From contig NZ_CP020472.1 in assembly GCF_002075795.1 (NCBI RefSeq), positions 3,145,001 to 3,209,000 of the forward strand: a stretch of 64,000 nt of DNA, read 5' to 3'. The position numbers and the translations under genes were made by a program. Source of the DNA: Shewanella japonica (GTDB lineage: Bacteria > Pseudomonadota > Gammaproteobacteria > Enterobacterales > Shewanellaceae). This document shows positions 27,824-37,184 of the stretch, in pieces; within the stretch, counting starts at the first letter, position 1, and each line of letters opens with the position of its first letter. A model generated the notes under the pieces. The model did no database searches. It saw nothing but the letters and a program-made list of their open reading frames with translations, and was not told the origin of the DNA.

Positions 27824-28621
27824 ATGCATTACCTTAGTTTATTACTGCTTTGGCCTGTCTATCTCGTGCAGGCCATTTGGGTAAAAAAAACGACATTACC
27901 ATTACCAGAAGCAACAGGACTGCGAGAAGGAGTCGATAATCTAGCGCCTCATGATGGCTCATTAAATCAGGCATTAAATCAAACAGTCGACCCATTAAAC
28001 CTACTCATTGTCGGTGACTCTGCCGCTGCTGGCGTAGGAGTGGAAACCCAACAACAGGCGCTTACTGGGCAAATTCTGTCTCATTTAAAATCACGTCATT
28101 CGGGTGTTAACACCCATCACATTCGTCAAGTTCATTGGCAATTGATTGCTAAAAGCGGTAGCAATACTCAAGCGTGTGTAAATCACCTTAATAAAGTGAT
28201 CCCTGATAACAGCTCAAAAAATATAGATATCGCGGTATTATCCTTAGGCGTTAATGATGTACTAAGCCCCATTACAAGCAGCACTTGGATTCTACACATT
28301 AAGCAACTTTGCGATTTATTAAAAAGCAAACTTAATTGCCAACACATTATAATTACCGCAGTGCCGCCGATGGAGGCTTTTCCTGCTTTACCGCAACCTT
28401 TTCGTTGGTTTTTAGGCGCACGCGCCGCTGAATTTAATCTCGCTTTACAACTTTGGGTATCAAAAAGCGATTTACCCTGTGAACTATTAAATATGCGCGA
28501 ATCGCTCACTGATGCGGTCATGGCTGAAGATGGTTTTCACCCTAGTGCTGAGGTTTATCAACACTGGGGTAAAATGGTGGTCGACCTCATCGAAGTGAAC
28601 CAAAATCAACAAGTCGGTTAA
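27824..28621 (+). CDS. SGNH/GDSL-family hydrolase
   Basis: 265 residues. An N-terminal hydrophobic segment (about 1-20, LSLLLLWPVYLVQAIW) may be a membrane anchor or signal. SGNH blocks are all visible: block I LLIVGDSAAAGVGVE (Ser), block II Gly in KSGSNTQA, block III LSLGVNDV (Asn) and block V DGFHPS (Asp and His). This is a likely esterase or lipase facing the periplasm. AAGGAC lies before the ATG. It is 40 bases after yqfB on the same strand and probably co-transcribed. Confidence 0.92.
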   Translation: MHYLSLLLLWPVYLVQAIWVKKTTLPLPEATGLREGVDNLAPHDGSLNQALNQTVDPLNLLIVGDSAAAGVGVETQQQALTGQILSHLKSRHSGVNTHHIRQVHWQLIAKSGSNTQACVNHLNKVIPDNSSKNIDIAVLSLGVNDVLSPITSSTWILHIKQLCDLLKSKLNCQHIIITAVPPMEAFPALPQPFRWFLGARAAEFNLALQLWVSKSDLPCELLNMRESLTDAVMAEDGFHPSAEVYQHWGKMVVDLIEVNQNQQVG

Positions 28622-28679
28622 CTAAAAGCCAATCAATTATGGTACAAGACATTGTTGGCCATCATTGCATTAAGCATAC

Positions 28680-29741
28680 TTAGCCAACAGTGAGTACAAT
28701 TTTCCCAACATGTTGTTTTTGCTCAAACATCAGCTGAGCATCGTTAATCTTAGCTAAAGGAAAAACCTCTGCAATCACAGGGGCTATCTTTTTCTGCTCA
28801 ATAGCCTTAACTAAATTTGGAAACACGTTTGGTTCAAGCACTGTGCAACCATAAAAACTTAAATCTTTTAAGTATAAGGTTCTTACATCAAGCTCAACGA
28901 TAGCACCGCCAATAGCACCGGATACCGCATAGCGTCCTCCTGGCATCAAGATATCTAACAATTGTGGCCATTGCTTGCCAGCCACCAAATCAATCACCAC
29001 ATTGACACTGTTTCGGCCTAAGCTTTTCACTAAATCAATATTACGCTCCAAAACTTGATCGGCTCCCAATGCAAGAAGTTGCTCATTCTTACTTGGGCTG
29101 GTTACAGCAATCACCTTAGCACCACGTGCTTTTGCTAACTGAATTGCTGCGGAGCCAACACCTCCAGAAGCACCAGTGAGCAATACCGTATCCTTGGCAG
29201 TCACTCTAGCTCGAGTTAGCATATTTTCAGCCGTTGAATAGGAACATGGAAATGATGCCAACTCCTCATTAGAATACTCACTATCTATAGCATGGGCATG
29301 TTGATCGGCCACCACGGTATACTCTGCAAATCCTCCATCACATTCTGAGCCAAAATACCAAGGGCTCTCTAAACGTTTTCCTTTGGCAAAACGTAAACAC
29401 GGTTCAATTAACACTCGCTGGCCTATTCTATTGCGGTTAACACCTGCCCCAACGGCCACTATCACACCACACACATCCGCACCTTGGATCCGTGGAAAAG
29501 TTAATGCATTACCTGACCAGCTGGCATCGTCGCTATCAGCATCAGATTTCGAGTACCAAGCCGTTCTGGTATTAATGTCTGTATTATTCACTCCTGTGGC
29601 TAATACTTTTATCACCACATCTTCGTCCGTAAAACTTGGTACAGCAATGTCATTGTTTAGCGCTAAGACTTCGGGTCCGCCATGGCCTAAAAGCTGAATC
29701 CCACTCATGGTAGGTGGCAATGATGTTGAAATGGGTGACAT
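28680..29741 (-). CDS. Zinc-type alcohol dehydrogenase / quinone oxidoreductase family protein
   Basis: 353-residue MDR-superfamily enzyme. The N-terminal GroES-like part has ATGVNNTDINTR and QGADVCGVIVAVG. The Rossmann part has LLTGASGGVGSAAIQLAKARGAKVIAV for NADPH. The catalytic zinc ligands of true alcohol dehydrogenases are not obvious, so a quinone-reductase-like role is likely. It starts one base after the stop of the TetR gene, so the two form an operon. It is a probable target of that regulator, perhaps in detoxification. Confidence 0.9.
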   Translation of the reverse strand: MSPISTSLPPTMSGIQLLGHGGPEVLALNNDIAVPSFTDEDVVIKVLATGVNNTDINTRTAWYSKSDADSDDASWSGNALTFPRIQGADVCGVIVAVGAGVNRNRIGQRVLIEPCLRFAKGKRLESPWYFGSECDGGFAEYTVVADQHAHAIDSEYSNEELASFPCSYSTAENMLTRARVTAKDTVLLTGASGGVGSAAIQLAKARGAKVIAVTSPSKNEQLLALGADQVLERNIDLVKSLGRNSVNVVIDLVAGKQWPQLLDILMPGGRYAVSGAIGGAIVELDVRTLYLKDLSFYGCTVLEPNVFPNLVKAIEQKKIAPVIAEVFPLAKINDAQLMFEQKQHVGKIVLTVG

Positions 29742-29742
29742 A

Positions 29743-30264
29743 TTAGTGCTCCAGTAACGTGGTTATTGTGATTTTGGTTGAGATAAACGCATCAGCACCT
29801 AATAAAGGCCATACACTTGATACGCCCTCGTGCAAGATGAATAATTGCGTAGCCAGATCAGGTCGTTGACAAACATTACCTAAGTAATGCTTAACTTGTT
29901 GTTTATGCTTATCTACCGCGTCTTTGATCGCTTCATTTTCAGGAAAAGCAGCAATGGCATTCATCGACATACATCCGTTAGGCGCATATTGCTCCATCCA
30001 CTGCTGCAAGCGATCAAAAATACACAGCACAGATTCTGTCGCAGAAAGTGATGTTGTATCTTGTTCCAAAAAAGATAAGTATCGTTGGTGACGATAATCT
30101 AACGCAGCGACAATCATTTCTTCTTTAGAAGGAAAATGTTTATACAAGGTTCTCAAACTCACATCACACGCTTTTTGTAACTGAGAAACACTCGGTTCAG
30201 CAAAACCAAACTGGCTAAACACATCTTCAAGACTTGCTGCAATTTGTTGTTTAAGCACAAACAC
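29743..30264 (-). CDS. TetR/AcrR-family repressor
   Basis: 173 residues. N-terminal helix-turn-helix: VFSQFGFAEPSVSQLQKACDVSLRTLYKHFPSKEEMI. The C-terminal part is a ligand-binding helical domain with no clear family clue. The start is GTG at 30264 (another GTG two codons later is possible). It reads directly into the oxidoreductase gene. A perfect palindrome with 18-base arms lies 8 bases upstream, the expected place for an autoregulatory operator, so the pair is probably derepressed by a small toxic compound. Confidence 0.92.
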   Translation of the reverse strand: MFVLKQQIAASLEDVFSQFGFAEPSVSQLQKACDVSLRTLYKHFPSKEEMIVAALDYRHQRYLSFLEQDTTSLSATESVLCIFDRLQQWMEQYAPNGCMSMNAIAAFPENEAIKDAVDKHKQQVKHYLGNVCQRPDLATQLFILHEGVSSVWPLLGADAFISTKITITTLLEH

Positions 30265-30271
30265 ACCACTA

Positions 30272-30312
30272 GTAGAACGAACACTCTACCCATAGTAGAG
30301 TGTTCGTTCTAC
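30272..30312. promoter_or_regulatory. Operator palindrome of the TetR operon
   Basis: GTAGAACGAACACTCTAC, a 5-base spacer, then the exact reverse complement. The arms also contain internal GTAGA...TCTAC symmetry, suggesting two overlapping or adjacent dimer sites. Confidence 0.85.
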
Positions 30313-30447
30313 TTTGTGAACTTATATTGATTAAACTGTGGGCTTGTTCAAAAAACAGTTAATAGAAATGAGCAAGTAATGCCCCGAATTAGGCTTAGGC
30401 GGAAATAAGTGACTTTCATACGACAAAGTTTTAATAAGGGGAGAAAT

Positions 30448-31346
30448 GTTAACTTTTCCCCAAGAAGCAAGTTTCAAATTTTAGATACAAAAAAGCCTCA
30501 ACTTTCGTTGAGGCTTTTTCGCACCATACACTTAATACAATAAGTCGTATGTAAGCTCTTCATAGAAGAATAATGGTACCCGAGGCCAAACTTGAACTGG
30601 CACGCCCTATTTTAAAACGACGAGGGATTTATCTTTTGCCCTAGACGTAAAGGAAAATTCAAATTTCAGACACAAAAAAGCCCCGACTTTCGTTGAGGCT
30701 TTTTTGCACCATGCACCTTAATACTAATTCGTATGTAAGCTCTTCATAGAAGAATAGTGGTACCCGAGGCCAGACTTGAACTGGCACGCCCTATTTTAAA
30801 ACGACGAGGGTTTTATCTTTTCCCCAAGAAGCAAGTTTCAAATTTTAGATACAAAAAAGCCCCAACTTTCGTTGAGGTTTTTTTGCACCATACTTACGTA
30901 TGTAAATGATGGTACACGAGGCCAGACTTGAACTGGCACGCCCTATCTTAAAACGACGAGGGATTTATCTTTTGCCCTAGACGTAGAGGCAAATTCAAAT
31001 TTTAGATACAAAAAAGCCCCAACTTTCGTTGAGGCTTTTTTGCACCATACTTACGTATGTAAATAATGGTATCCGAGGCTAGGCTTAAAATGGCGCGCCC
31101 TATCTTAAAACGACGAGGGTTTTACCTTTCGCCAACGCTCGAATTACAGGCACAAAAAAAACCTAATTTTCGTTGAGGCTTTTTCGCACCATACTTACGT
31201 ATGTAAATGATGGTACCCGAGGCCAGACTTGAACTGGTACGCGCTATCTTAAAACGACGAGGGATTTATCTTTTGTCCTAGACATAGAGGCAAATTCAAA
31301 TTTTAGATACAAAAAAGCCCCGACTAATGTCGAGGCTTTCTTATAA
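30448..31346 (-). repeat. tRNA-Leu half/terminator array B
   Basis: Five units downstream of the tRNA-Leu at 31347. tRNA 3'-half copies begin near 31211, 31067, 30910, 30758 and 30574 (spacing 136-184 bases). A last terminator fragment lies at about 30485-30530. Each unit keeps the acceptor and TpsiC arm with CCA, a decayed variable/anticodon side and a terminator hairpin with U-tract on the minus strand. The stem keeps a G-U pair only in the minus-strand transcript. Confidence 0.92.
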
Positions 31347-31432
31347 TGGTACCCGAGGCCAGACTTGAACTGGCACGCCTATTAAGCGAGGGATTTTAAA
31401 TCCCTTGTGTCTACCGATTCCACCACTCGGGC
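31347..31432 (-). tRNA. leuZ: tRNA-Leu (anticodon UAA), operon copy
   Basis: 86 bases, identical to 25009-25094, with encoded CCA. It is the last gene of a Gly-Cys-Leu tRNA operon, as in E. coli glyW-cysT-leuZ. Confidence 0.96.
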
Positions 31433-31482
31433 AAAAGTGTTGTTTTAACTGTATGTAAATCAATACAATTAAACAAAATTTG

Positions 31483-31556
31483 TGGAGGCGCGACCCGGAG
31501 TCGAACCGAGGTCGACGGATTTGCAATCCGCAGCATAGCCATTCTGCCATCGCGCC
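31483..31556 (-). tRNA. cysT: tRNA-Cys (anticodon GCA)
   Basis: 74 bases with acceptor GGCGCGA, anticodon loop containing TTGCAAA (GCA), TpsiC GGTTCGACTCC and encoded CCA. Middle gene of the tRNA operon. Confidence 0.97.
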
Positions 31557-31570
31557 GTATAGAGAATGAT

Positions 31571-31646
31571 TGGAGCGACATATCGGGTTCGAACCGATGA
31601 CCTATACCTTGGCAAGGTATCGCTCTACCAACTGAGCTAATGTCGC
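31571..31646 (-). tRNA. glyW: tRNA-Gly (anticodon GCC)
   Basis: 76 bases with acceptor GCGACAT, anticodon loop CTTGCCAAG (GCC), TpsiC GGTTCGAACCC and encoded CCA. First gene of the operon. Confidence 0.97.
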
Positions 31647-31737
31647 AATCATTTGCTTATCTTCTCAAATAAGCCTTGATGTCATCTTGCTGCAACCTTG
31701 CGGTTATACGCTAGAGCATCTCTGTCTACGGGGGTGC

Positions 31738-31765
31738 ATTCTACCGATTTCACTGTCGGTGTCAA
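31738..31765 (-). promoter_or_regulatory. Promoter of the Gly-Cys-Leu tRNA operon
   Basis: On the minus strand: TTGACA (31760-31765), 16 bases, TAGAAT (31738-31743), then a G+C-rich discriminator GCACCCCCG. This is the usual form of a stringently controlled stable-RNA promoter. Confidence 0.75.
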
Positions 31766-31827
31766 TTGCTGTTTTCAACAAAACTAACTGAATGAACACT
31801 AAATAAACTTATTGAACTTTTATTAAG

Positions 31828-32376
31828 CTACTCTGCCGTTAAGTCTTTCCAAGCTGCTGAAATATAACTCATCATAGACCAGAAAGTCAGCACTGCAGCA
31901 ATATAGAATAATCCATAAGCCACATTGGTCAAGAATTCATTAGGCTGCCAAATTAAGCCAACAATCGCGACCATTTGAGCTGCTGTTTTATATTTACCAA
32001 TCCAAGAAACCGCCACAACACCCCGTTTGCCGATTTCAGCCATCCACTCACGTAATGCGGAAATAACAATTTCACGGCCAATCATGAATAATGCAGCCAA
32101 TGTAAGATAAATATTGTCATTTTGCTGAACCAGTAACACAAGCGCTGTTGTTACCATTATTTTATCCGCAACCGGATCAAGAAACGCCCCAAAACGCGTC
32201 GATTGCTTTAACTTTCTTGCTGCATAGCCATCTAATGCATCTGTGACTGCTGCCAGCCAAAAGATAAATGCAGAAGCAAACGGTGCCCAAGAATAGGGAA
32301 GATAAAAAACAATCACAAATACCGGTAAAAGTAATAACCGAAAAAGTGTTAGCGCTATAGGTAAATTAAAAGGCAT
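31828..32376 (-). CDS. pgsA: CDP-diacylglycerol-glycerol-3-phosphate 3-phosphatidyltransferase
   Basis: 182 residues, the same length as E. coli PgsA, starting [20 protein letters not shown]. The CDP-alcohol phosphotransferase motif D-G-x2-A-R-x8-G-x3-D-x3-D is seen as [27 protein letters not shown]. Several membrane helices are present. It makes phosphatidylglycerophosphate in the inner membrane. I use the ATG at 32376; a TTG four codons upstream has no family support. It follows uvrC by 45 bases, the conserved uvrY-uvrC-pgsA order. Confidence 0.96.
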   Translation of the reverse strand: MPFNLPIALTLFRLLLLPVFVIVFYLPYSWAPFASAFIFWLAAVTDALDGYAARKLKQSTRFGAFLDPVADKIMVTTALVLLVQQNDNIYLTLAALFMIGREIVISALREWMAEIGKRGVVAVSWIGKYKTAAQMVAIVGLIWQPNEFLTNVAYGLFYIAAVLTFWSMMSYISAAWKDLTAE

Positions 32377-32421
32377 GAAAGAAACCAAATAGTCAGAAAC
32401 AGCGCCAATCTTGCCTTAATT

Positions 32422-34254
32422 TTATCCCCCTCGCAATGCATCATGGATTGTTTGTGCCATTTCTAGGCTAATTCCGGGCACTTTTGTTAATTCTGCCACG
32501 CTAGCGCCCTTCACTTCTTGAATTCCACCTAAATGTTGTAACAATAACTTACGTCGTTTTGGTCCAACACCAGGGATTGACTCAAGTGTTGATGTGTTTC
32601 TGGTTTTTTGACGTTTATTACGATGCCCAGTAATAGCAAATCGATGTGATTCATCACGAATATGTAAAATTAAATGAAAAGCAGGTGAATCACTAGCCAG
32701 CTCAAAGGTTTGTTCATTATTACCAAATACAAAGGTTTCTAAGCCTGCTTTACGGCCCTCACCTTTTGTTACCCCAATCAATAAAGGAGGATTATCAAGA
32801 TGCACACACTTTTCATCAACGACTGCCTGAGCAATACGTAATTGCCCTAAACCACCATCAATAAATACAATGTCAGGCACCTTTCCGTTGTTATCAATTT
32901 TATCAAAACGTCGCTTTAAGGCTTGCTCCATCGCAGCATAGTCATCGCCCCCTGTTATACCGTTAATGTTATAACGGCGATAGTCTGCCTTGTGTGGACC
33001 TTCGCGATTAAACACCACACAAGAAGCAACAGTGCTCTCACCCATAGTATGACTGATATCAAAACATTCCATTCGTGAGATAGGCTTGGTGAACTCCAGT
33101 GCTTCTTCTAGTAGCTGAAAACGTTGTTCGACGGTATTTTTGTGGGACAAGCGAGTATTAACGGCATTACTTGCATTGGTCACAGCCAAACGTAAAAAGT
33201 TAGCTCGCTCACCACGTACATGGGTTTTGATTTCGAATTTGCGTTCAAGTGCTGTTGATATGGTGGTTTCCAAAACGGCTTTTTCAGCAAATGATTCACT
33301 GATTAACACTTCTTTAGGAATAGTACGTTGAATATCGGCATTTAAATAAAACTGCCCGATAAAAGACACCAATACTTCTTCAAGTTCGGTTTCAGCAGGT
33401 ACAGATGGGTAATAGCTTCGACTGCCAAATATTTTACCATCTCGAATAAATAACAAATGAAAACACGCAATACCCGAGGCGTAGTGTACGCCAATCACAT
33501 CCATATCGCCCTTGTGGTTCGACACTTCTTGTTGCTCGGCAACTCGCCTTAGTGCGGTGATTTGATCTCGATATTGGGCTGCCGACTCATATTCCATTTC
33601 GGTTGCAGCATGATCCATCTTAGCAACCAGTTCAGTGATCACCTGCTTATCTTTGCCACGTAAAAATAACCCTGCAAGTTTAACTTGCTCTGCATAGTCG
33701 CTATCAGAAACAGCGCCAACACATGGCGCACTACAACGAGAGAGTTGGTATTGTAAACAAGGTCGAGAGCGTGACTTATAGTACAAGTCATCACATTGAC
33801 GAATAGGAAACAATTTTTGCATAAGGTGCAAACTTTCGCGCACCGCTCCACCATTGGGATAAGGTCCAAAATAATGGCCCTTCTCTCTTTTAGGACCTCG
33901 GTGATACGCCAAACGTGGGTGTTTATGACCACTCAATAAAATATAAGGATAGGATTTATCATCTCGAAGCAATACATTGTATTTAGGCATGTATTGTTTG
34001 ATGTAATCATTTTCCAGTATCAATGCGTCAGTTTCACTGTGAGTCAGTGTGACATCGATATTGGCAATGCGAGCTACAAGCGCTTGGGTTTTTACATTAG
34101 GTAAATTAGCGCGGAAATACGAAGAAAGGCGCTTTTTGAGATCTTTTGCTTTACCGACATAAATCACTTCGCCCTTGTCATCGTACATACGATAGACACC
34201 AGGCGAAGAAGAAACGGTTTTTAAAAATAAAGCTGAATTAAAACGAGATGGCAT
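32422..34254 (-). CDS. uvrC: UvrABC system protein C
   Basis: 610 residues, as in E. coli. GIY-YIG nuclease domain at residues about 16-95 ([20 protein letters not shown]), the UVR motif in the middle ([20 protein letters not shown]), the RNase H-like second nuclease domain ([14 protein letters not shown]), and C-terminal helix-hairpin-helix ([21 protein letters not shown]). It makes both incisions in nucleotide excision repair. The ATG start has AGGATAG upstream. It lies between uvrY and pgsA on the same strand. Confidence 0.97.
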   Translation of the reverse strand: MPSRFNSALFLKTVSSSPGVYRMYDDKGEVIYVGKAKDLKKRLSSYFRANLPNVKTQALVARIANIDVTLTHSETDALILENDYIKQYMPKYNVLLRDDKSYPYILLSGHKHPRLAYHRGPKREKGHYFGPYPNGGAVRESLHLMQKLFPIRQCDDLYYKSRSRPCLQYQLSRCSAPCVGAVSDSDYAEQVKLAGLFLRGKDKQVITELVAKMDHAATEMEYESAAQYRDQITALRRVAEQQEVSNHKGDMDVIGVHYASGIACFHLLFIRDGKIFGSRSYYPSVPAETELEEVLVSFIGQFYLNADIQRTIPKEVLISESFAEKAVLETTISTALERKFEIKTHVRGERANFLRLAVTNASNAVNTRLSHKNTVEQRFQLLEEALEFTKPISRMECFDISHTMGESTVASCVVFNREGPHKADYRRYNINGITGGDDYAAMEQALKRRFDKIDNNGKVPDIVFIDGGLGQLRIAQAVVDEKCVHLDNPPLLIGVTKGEGRKAGLETFVFGNNEQTFELASDSPAFHLILHIRDESHRFAITGHRNKRQKTRNTSTLESIPGVGPKRRKLLLQHLGGIQEVKGASVAELTKVPGISLEMAQTIHDALRGG

Positions 34255-34302
34255 TCACTATCCTAGGATAGGTGTTAATACCATGGGCATAACACCTAGC
34301 GT

Positions 34303-34947
34303 TTAAAAAGAACTGGCATCGAGCATTTTGTAGCGAATTGCGAGACGGGTCAACTCCACATCACCACCGATATCTAACTTAGCAAACAAACGGTAGCGAT
34401 AGCTGTTAACTGTTTTAGGGCTTAAATTGAGTTTCTCAGAAATATCATTTACTTTTTCACCATTGGTGATCATCAGCATGATTTGCAGCTCACGTTCAGA
34501 CAAGCTGCTAAATGGATTCTCATCTGAATGGCTAAATTGACTCAATGCCATTTGCTGGGCAATTTCTGGTGATAAATAACGTTGGCCACGAGAAACTTGC
34601 TGGATAGCACGTAATACTTCAGGTGAAGTGGAACCTTTGGTTAAATAACCCGATGCGCCAGCTTGCATAACTTTAGTTGGAAATGGGTCTTCTGTTTGGA
34701 CCGTTAAAACAATGATTTTAGCTTCAGGTTGATATCGCAAAATCTTACGTGTGGCTTCTAATCCACCCATACCCGGCATATTCATATCCATCAAGATTAC
34801 GTCAGCTTCGTTTTGACGCGACCATTGCACAACAGTCTCTCCGTCTGGGGCTTCCCCAACAACTTTAATACCTCGCTCATCTTCTAGTAAGCGACGAATA
34901 CCGGTTCTAACTAACTCATGATCATCAACTAAATATACTGAAATCAA
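34303..34947 (-). CDS. uvrY: Response regulator UvrY (GacA/SirA family)
   Basis: 214 residues. Receiver domain (SVYLVDDHELVRTGIRRLL; phosphoacceptor Asp about residue 53 in VILMDMNMPGMGG) and a LuxR-type helix-turn-helix output domain (LSERELQIMLMITNGEKVNDISEKLNLSPKTVNSYRYRLF). In relatives the BarA/UvrY pair activates csrB/csrC small RNAs. I chose TTG at 34947 because the protein then starts like E. coli UvrY and AGGTGG lies 7 bases upstream; a TTG two codons earlier (34953) is the alternative. It heads the uvrY-uvrC-pgsA block. Confidence 0.95.
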   Translation of the reverse strand: MISVYLVDDHELVRTGIRRLLEDERGIKVVGEAPDGETVVQWSRQNEADVILMDMNMPGMGGLEATRKILRYQPEAKIIVLTVQTEDPFPTKVMQAGASGYLTKGSTSPEVLRAIQQVSRGQRYLSPEIAQQMALSQFSHSDENPFSSLSERELQIMLMITNGEKVNDISEKLNLSPKTVNSYRYRLFAKLDIGGDVELTRLAIRYKMLDASSF

Positions 34948-35259
34948 CTTCAACCCACCTTAAAAACATTCGTCCTGAACATCATTTTAATTTTTATTAT
35001 ATTAACTAGGGTAATTTATCTTATTGAGCGACTCACGGAAAGCGAAAAAGGCGACAATCACTGTAGGAATATGTATAGAGTGTCATTGAAGCTCGAACAA
35101 TTTACGTTTGGAGCGACAACCTAACAGTCCCTTTAGGTTGATTAGCCTATTAAACAGACAATAAAAAACCGTAAAGAAAATGTTCATTACGGTTTCATAT
35201 CTTGCTTTAGTCAGTGTTAACTAAAGACGCTGACTAAAACGTCATAGTCACTCTGTCGA
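34948..35259. other. Intergenic stretch upstream of uvrY
   Basis: Contains the uvrY promoter region, a hairpin CAACCTAA/TTAGGTTG (35117-35140) without T-tract, and the terminator of the next gene. No gene is seen. Confidence 0.45.
35165..35195 (-). terminator. Terminator of the SYLF lipoprotein gene
   Basis: AAACCGTAA/TTACGGTTT stem; on the minus strand it is followed by a run of T. Confidence 0.75.
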
Positions 35260-35856
35260 TTACTTTTCATCATTTTCGATGAAATCATCAGTAAAGTCAG
35301 TTGGCCAATATTTGTAACCTTGTACGGTTGCCTGAGCAGCAGCCCCCATCAAGTTGACTTGGTATGTTTTTACACCGCTCACGTCAACAGATTGGTTTGC
35401 AGACGCTTGGTCACCGCTTTCTTCATACTTAGCACTGGCTTCTGCTTGTGCTTGACCTTCATAACCGGATTCTTTAAAACGTGTCATTGCATCGTTATCC
35501 ATAAAGGCTTGAACGAATGCCATTTGCTTCCAGCCAATACCAGCGCCAACACCACCTGTAGCAAAACGATAATAAGAGTTTTGTCCATTTGACGTTAATA
35601 CACACACACCACCGCCAGTAGAAAGAGCAAATAGGTAACTGTTGCTCCCCGTACAAACAACATAGCCAACAGATTGTGCAACTGCTGTTTTAGCACCACT
35701 ATGTTCAGCATAAATTTCTTGTAATGCCGCTTGTGTTTCTTTACGCGCATTGGCTTTTTTTGACTCAGGTGTGTCGCCTGTAGCACAACCCGTAAGTAAA
35801 GCCGGTACCATCACTGCAGCTAAAAGACATTTTTTACTGAATAAAGTCGTAGACAT
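35260..35856 (-). CDS. SYLF/YSC84-type lipoprotein
   Basis: 198 residues. A lipoprotein signal has lipobox LLTGC (Cys about 24). The rest resembles the lipid-binding SYLF (YSC84-like) domain: a helix NARKETQAALQEIYAEHSGAK, then VGYVVCTGSNSYLFALSTGG, a glycine-rich VGAGIGWKQMAFVQAF, and an alanine-rich C-terminal part. SYLF proteins bind phosphoinositide-like or anionic lipids. The bacterial role is unclear, perhaps envelope maintenance. The ATG is at MSTTLF, and the gene is monocistronic with its own terminator. Confidence 0.82.
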   Translation of the reverse strand: MSTTLFSKKCLLAAVMVPALLTGCATGDTPESKKANARKETQAALQEIYAEHSGAKTAVAQSVGYVVCTGSNSYLFALSTGGGVCVLTSNGQNSYYRFATGGVGAGIGWKQMAFVQAFMDNDAMTRFKESGYEGQAQAEASAKYEESGDQASANQSVDVSGVKTYQVNLMGAAAQATVQGYKYWPTDFTDDFIENDEK

Positions 35857-36111
35857 AGGTGTTTTCCTCTATGGAGTAAATTGCAAAGTTTTATGACATC
35901 AGTCACTGTATTTTTAATGCACGTTGAGCGATGACTTACCCTAATATTAGCTCGGCTTCATCAAAAAATGACTTGAAATACTATTAGCACTAATTGATTG
36001 AACAGCTGCTTCTCAACGACTTAATATGCAACAAGTATAATCTTGGTTATCTGACATTAGTTACCATTTTATGCCAACCTGTTAATACATCTGCCAGTTA
36101 CACCAATCCAA

Positions 36112-37131
36112 TTAACCTTCATCTCTAAATTTAGCCTTAATTTCTACAATTTGCTCAATATTTTCAACAAACAATTGCACTAATTTAGGCTCAAAGTGAC
36201 TGCCCGCTTCTCGTTCAAGTAATGCTACAGCTTCCTCAACTGACCAAGGTTTTTTATAAGGGCGCTCACTGGTCAAAGCATCAAATACATCTGCCACAGC
36301 CACAATCCGGCCATAAAGTGGAATTTCTTCACCTTTCAGTCCATTGGGATAACCTGTTCCGTCCCACTTTTCATGATGAGTCAATGCCACCTCTTGTGCG
36401 ATTTTTAAAAGAGGTGAATCATTATCGCCAAGTATTTCAGCTCCAATGACACAATGATGTTTCATTTCATCAAATTCTTCAGCGGTTAATTTGCCAGGCT
36501 TTTTTAAAATGGCATCTGAGACGCCAATTTTGCCAACATCATGCATAGGTGCTGCATGCATTAATACTTCTGCATCTGCTTCATTGATACCCGCTGCTAA
36601 CGCCAAAATATGCGTGTAGTAGCTCATACGAATAACATGCATTCCTGTTTCATTGTCTTTGTATTCAGCCGCTCGGCCAAGCTTTCTAATAACATCGAGT
36701 TGATTTTGCGCAATTTCAGCCGTTTTTTGCTGCACTTTTATCGCCAGCATACGATTTTGATCTGTCAGCGCTAACTGAGTCTGCACGCGACGTTGAACAA
36801 TAGGAGGATTAAACGGTTTGGTAATATAATCAGCGGCGCCAATATTTAGTCCTTTAATTTCATCATCTGCTGAAATTTTCGCAGTAACAAAAATGACAGG
36901 TATATGGTGAGTTCTTTCATCCGCTTTTAATTCCTGACAGACCTCATAGCCATCTATTCCCGGCATCATTATGTCGAGTAAAATTAAATCCAACGGAATC
37001 GCTCTAGCAATCTTCAGCGCTTGCTCACCATTTTTTGCGATTTTGATATGATAATCAGCCTTCAGCACACCCGCGAGAACATCAATATTTGCTGGAGTAT
37101 CGTCTACCACCAATATCGTTTGTTTTTCCAT
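36112..37131 (-). CDS. Response regulator with HD-GYP phosphodiesterase domain
   Basis: 339 residues: receiver domain (about 5-120, Asp near residue 51 in LILLDIMMPGIDGYE) and an HD-GYP domain (about 150-335) with HDVGKIG and HHEKWDGTGYPNGLKGEEIP. Such proteins (RpfG-like) hydrolyse cyclic di-GMP when phosphorylated. The HD and GYP residues are intact. It is the last gene of a three-gene signalling unit, 54 bases after the hybrid kinase, so it is probably its output. Confidence 0.94.
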   Translation of the reverse strand: MEKQTILVVDDTPANIDVLAGVLKADYHIKIAKNGEQALKIARAIPLDLILLDIMMPGIDGYEVCQELKADERTHHIPVIFVTAKISADDEIKGLNIGAADYITKPFNPPIVQRRVQTQLALTDQNRMLAIKVQQKTAEIAQNQLDVIRKLGRAAEYKDNETGMHVIRMSYYTHILALAAGINEADAEVLMHAAPMHDVGKIGVSDAILKKPGKLTAEEFDEMKHHCVIGAEILGDNDSPLLKIAQEVALTHHEKWDGTGYPNGLKGEEIPLYGRIVAVADVFDALTSERPYKKPWSVEEAVALLEREAGSHFEPKLVQLFVENIEQIVEIKAKFRDEG

Positions 37132-37184
37132 CTGTTCTCCTATCGCTTAATGTTATGTAAACAAGGTGCTGACGAAAATGTCAG

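Noticed and set aside
22960..31346. Considered a CRISPR array because of regular repeats
   Set aside because: Units are 136-184 bases, contain tRNA and terminator parts, and have no variable spacers between identical short repeats; no cas genes are present.
25009..31432. Considered the two tRNA-Leu genes as attL/attR of an integrative element
   Set aside because: No integrase or excisionase gene lies between them, and both copies are whole tRNA genes with their own arrays; homologous duplication explains it better.
31341..31550. 69-codon open frame over the tRNA genes
   Set aside because: It covers tRNA-Cys and tRNA-Leu and is an artefact of stable-RNA sequence.
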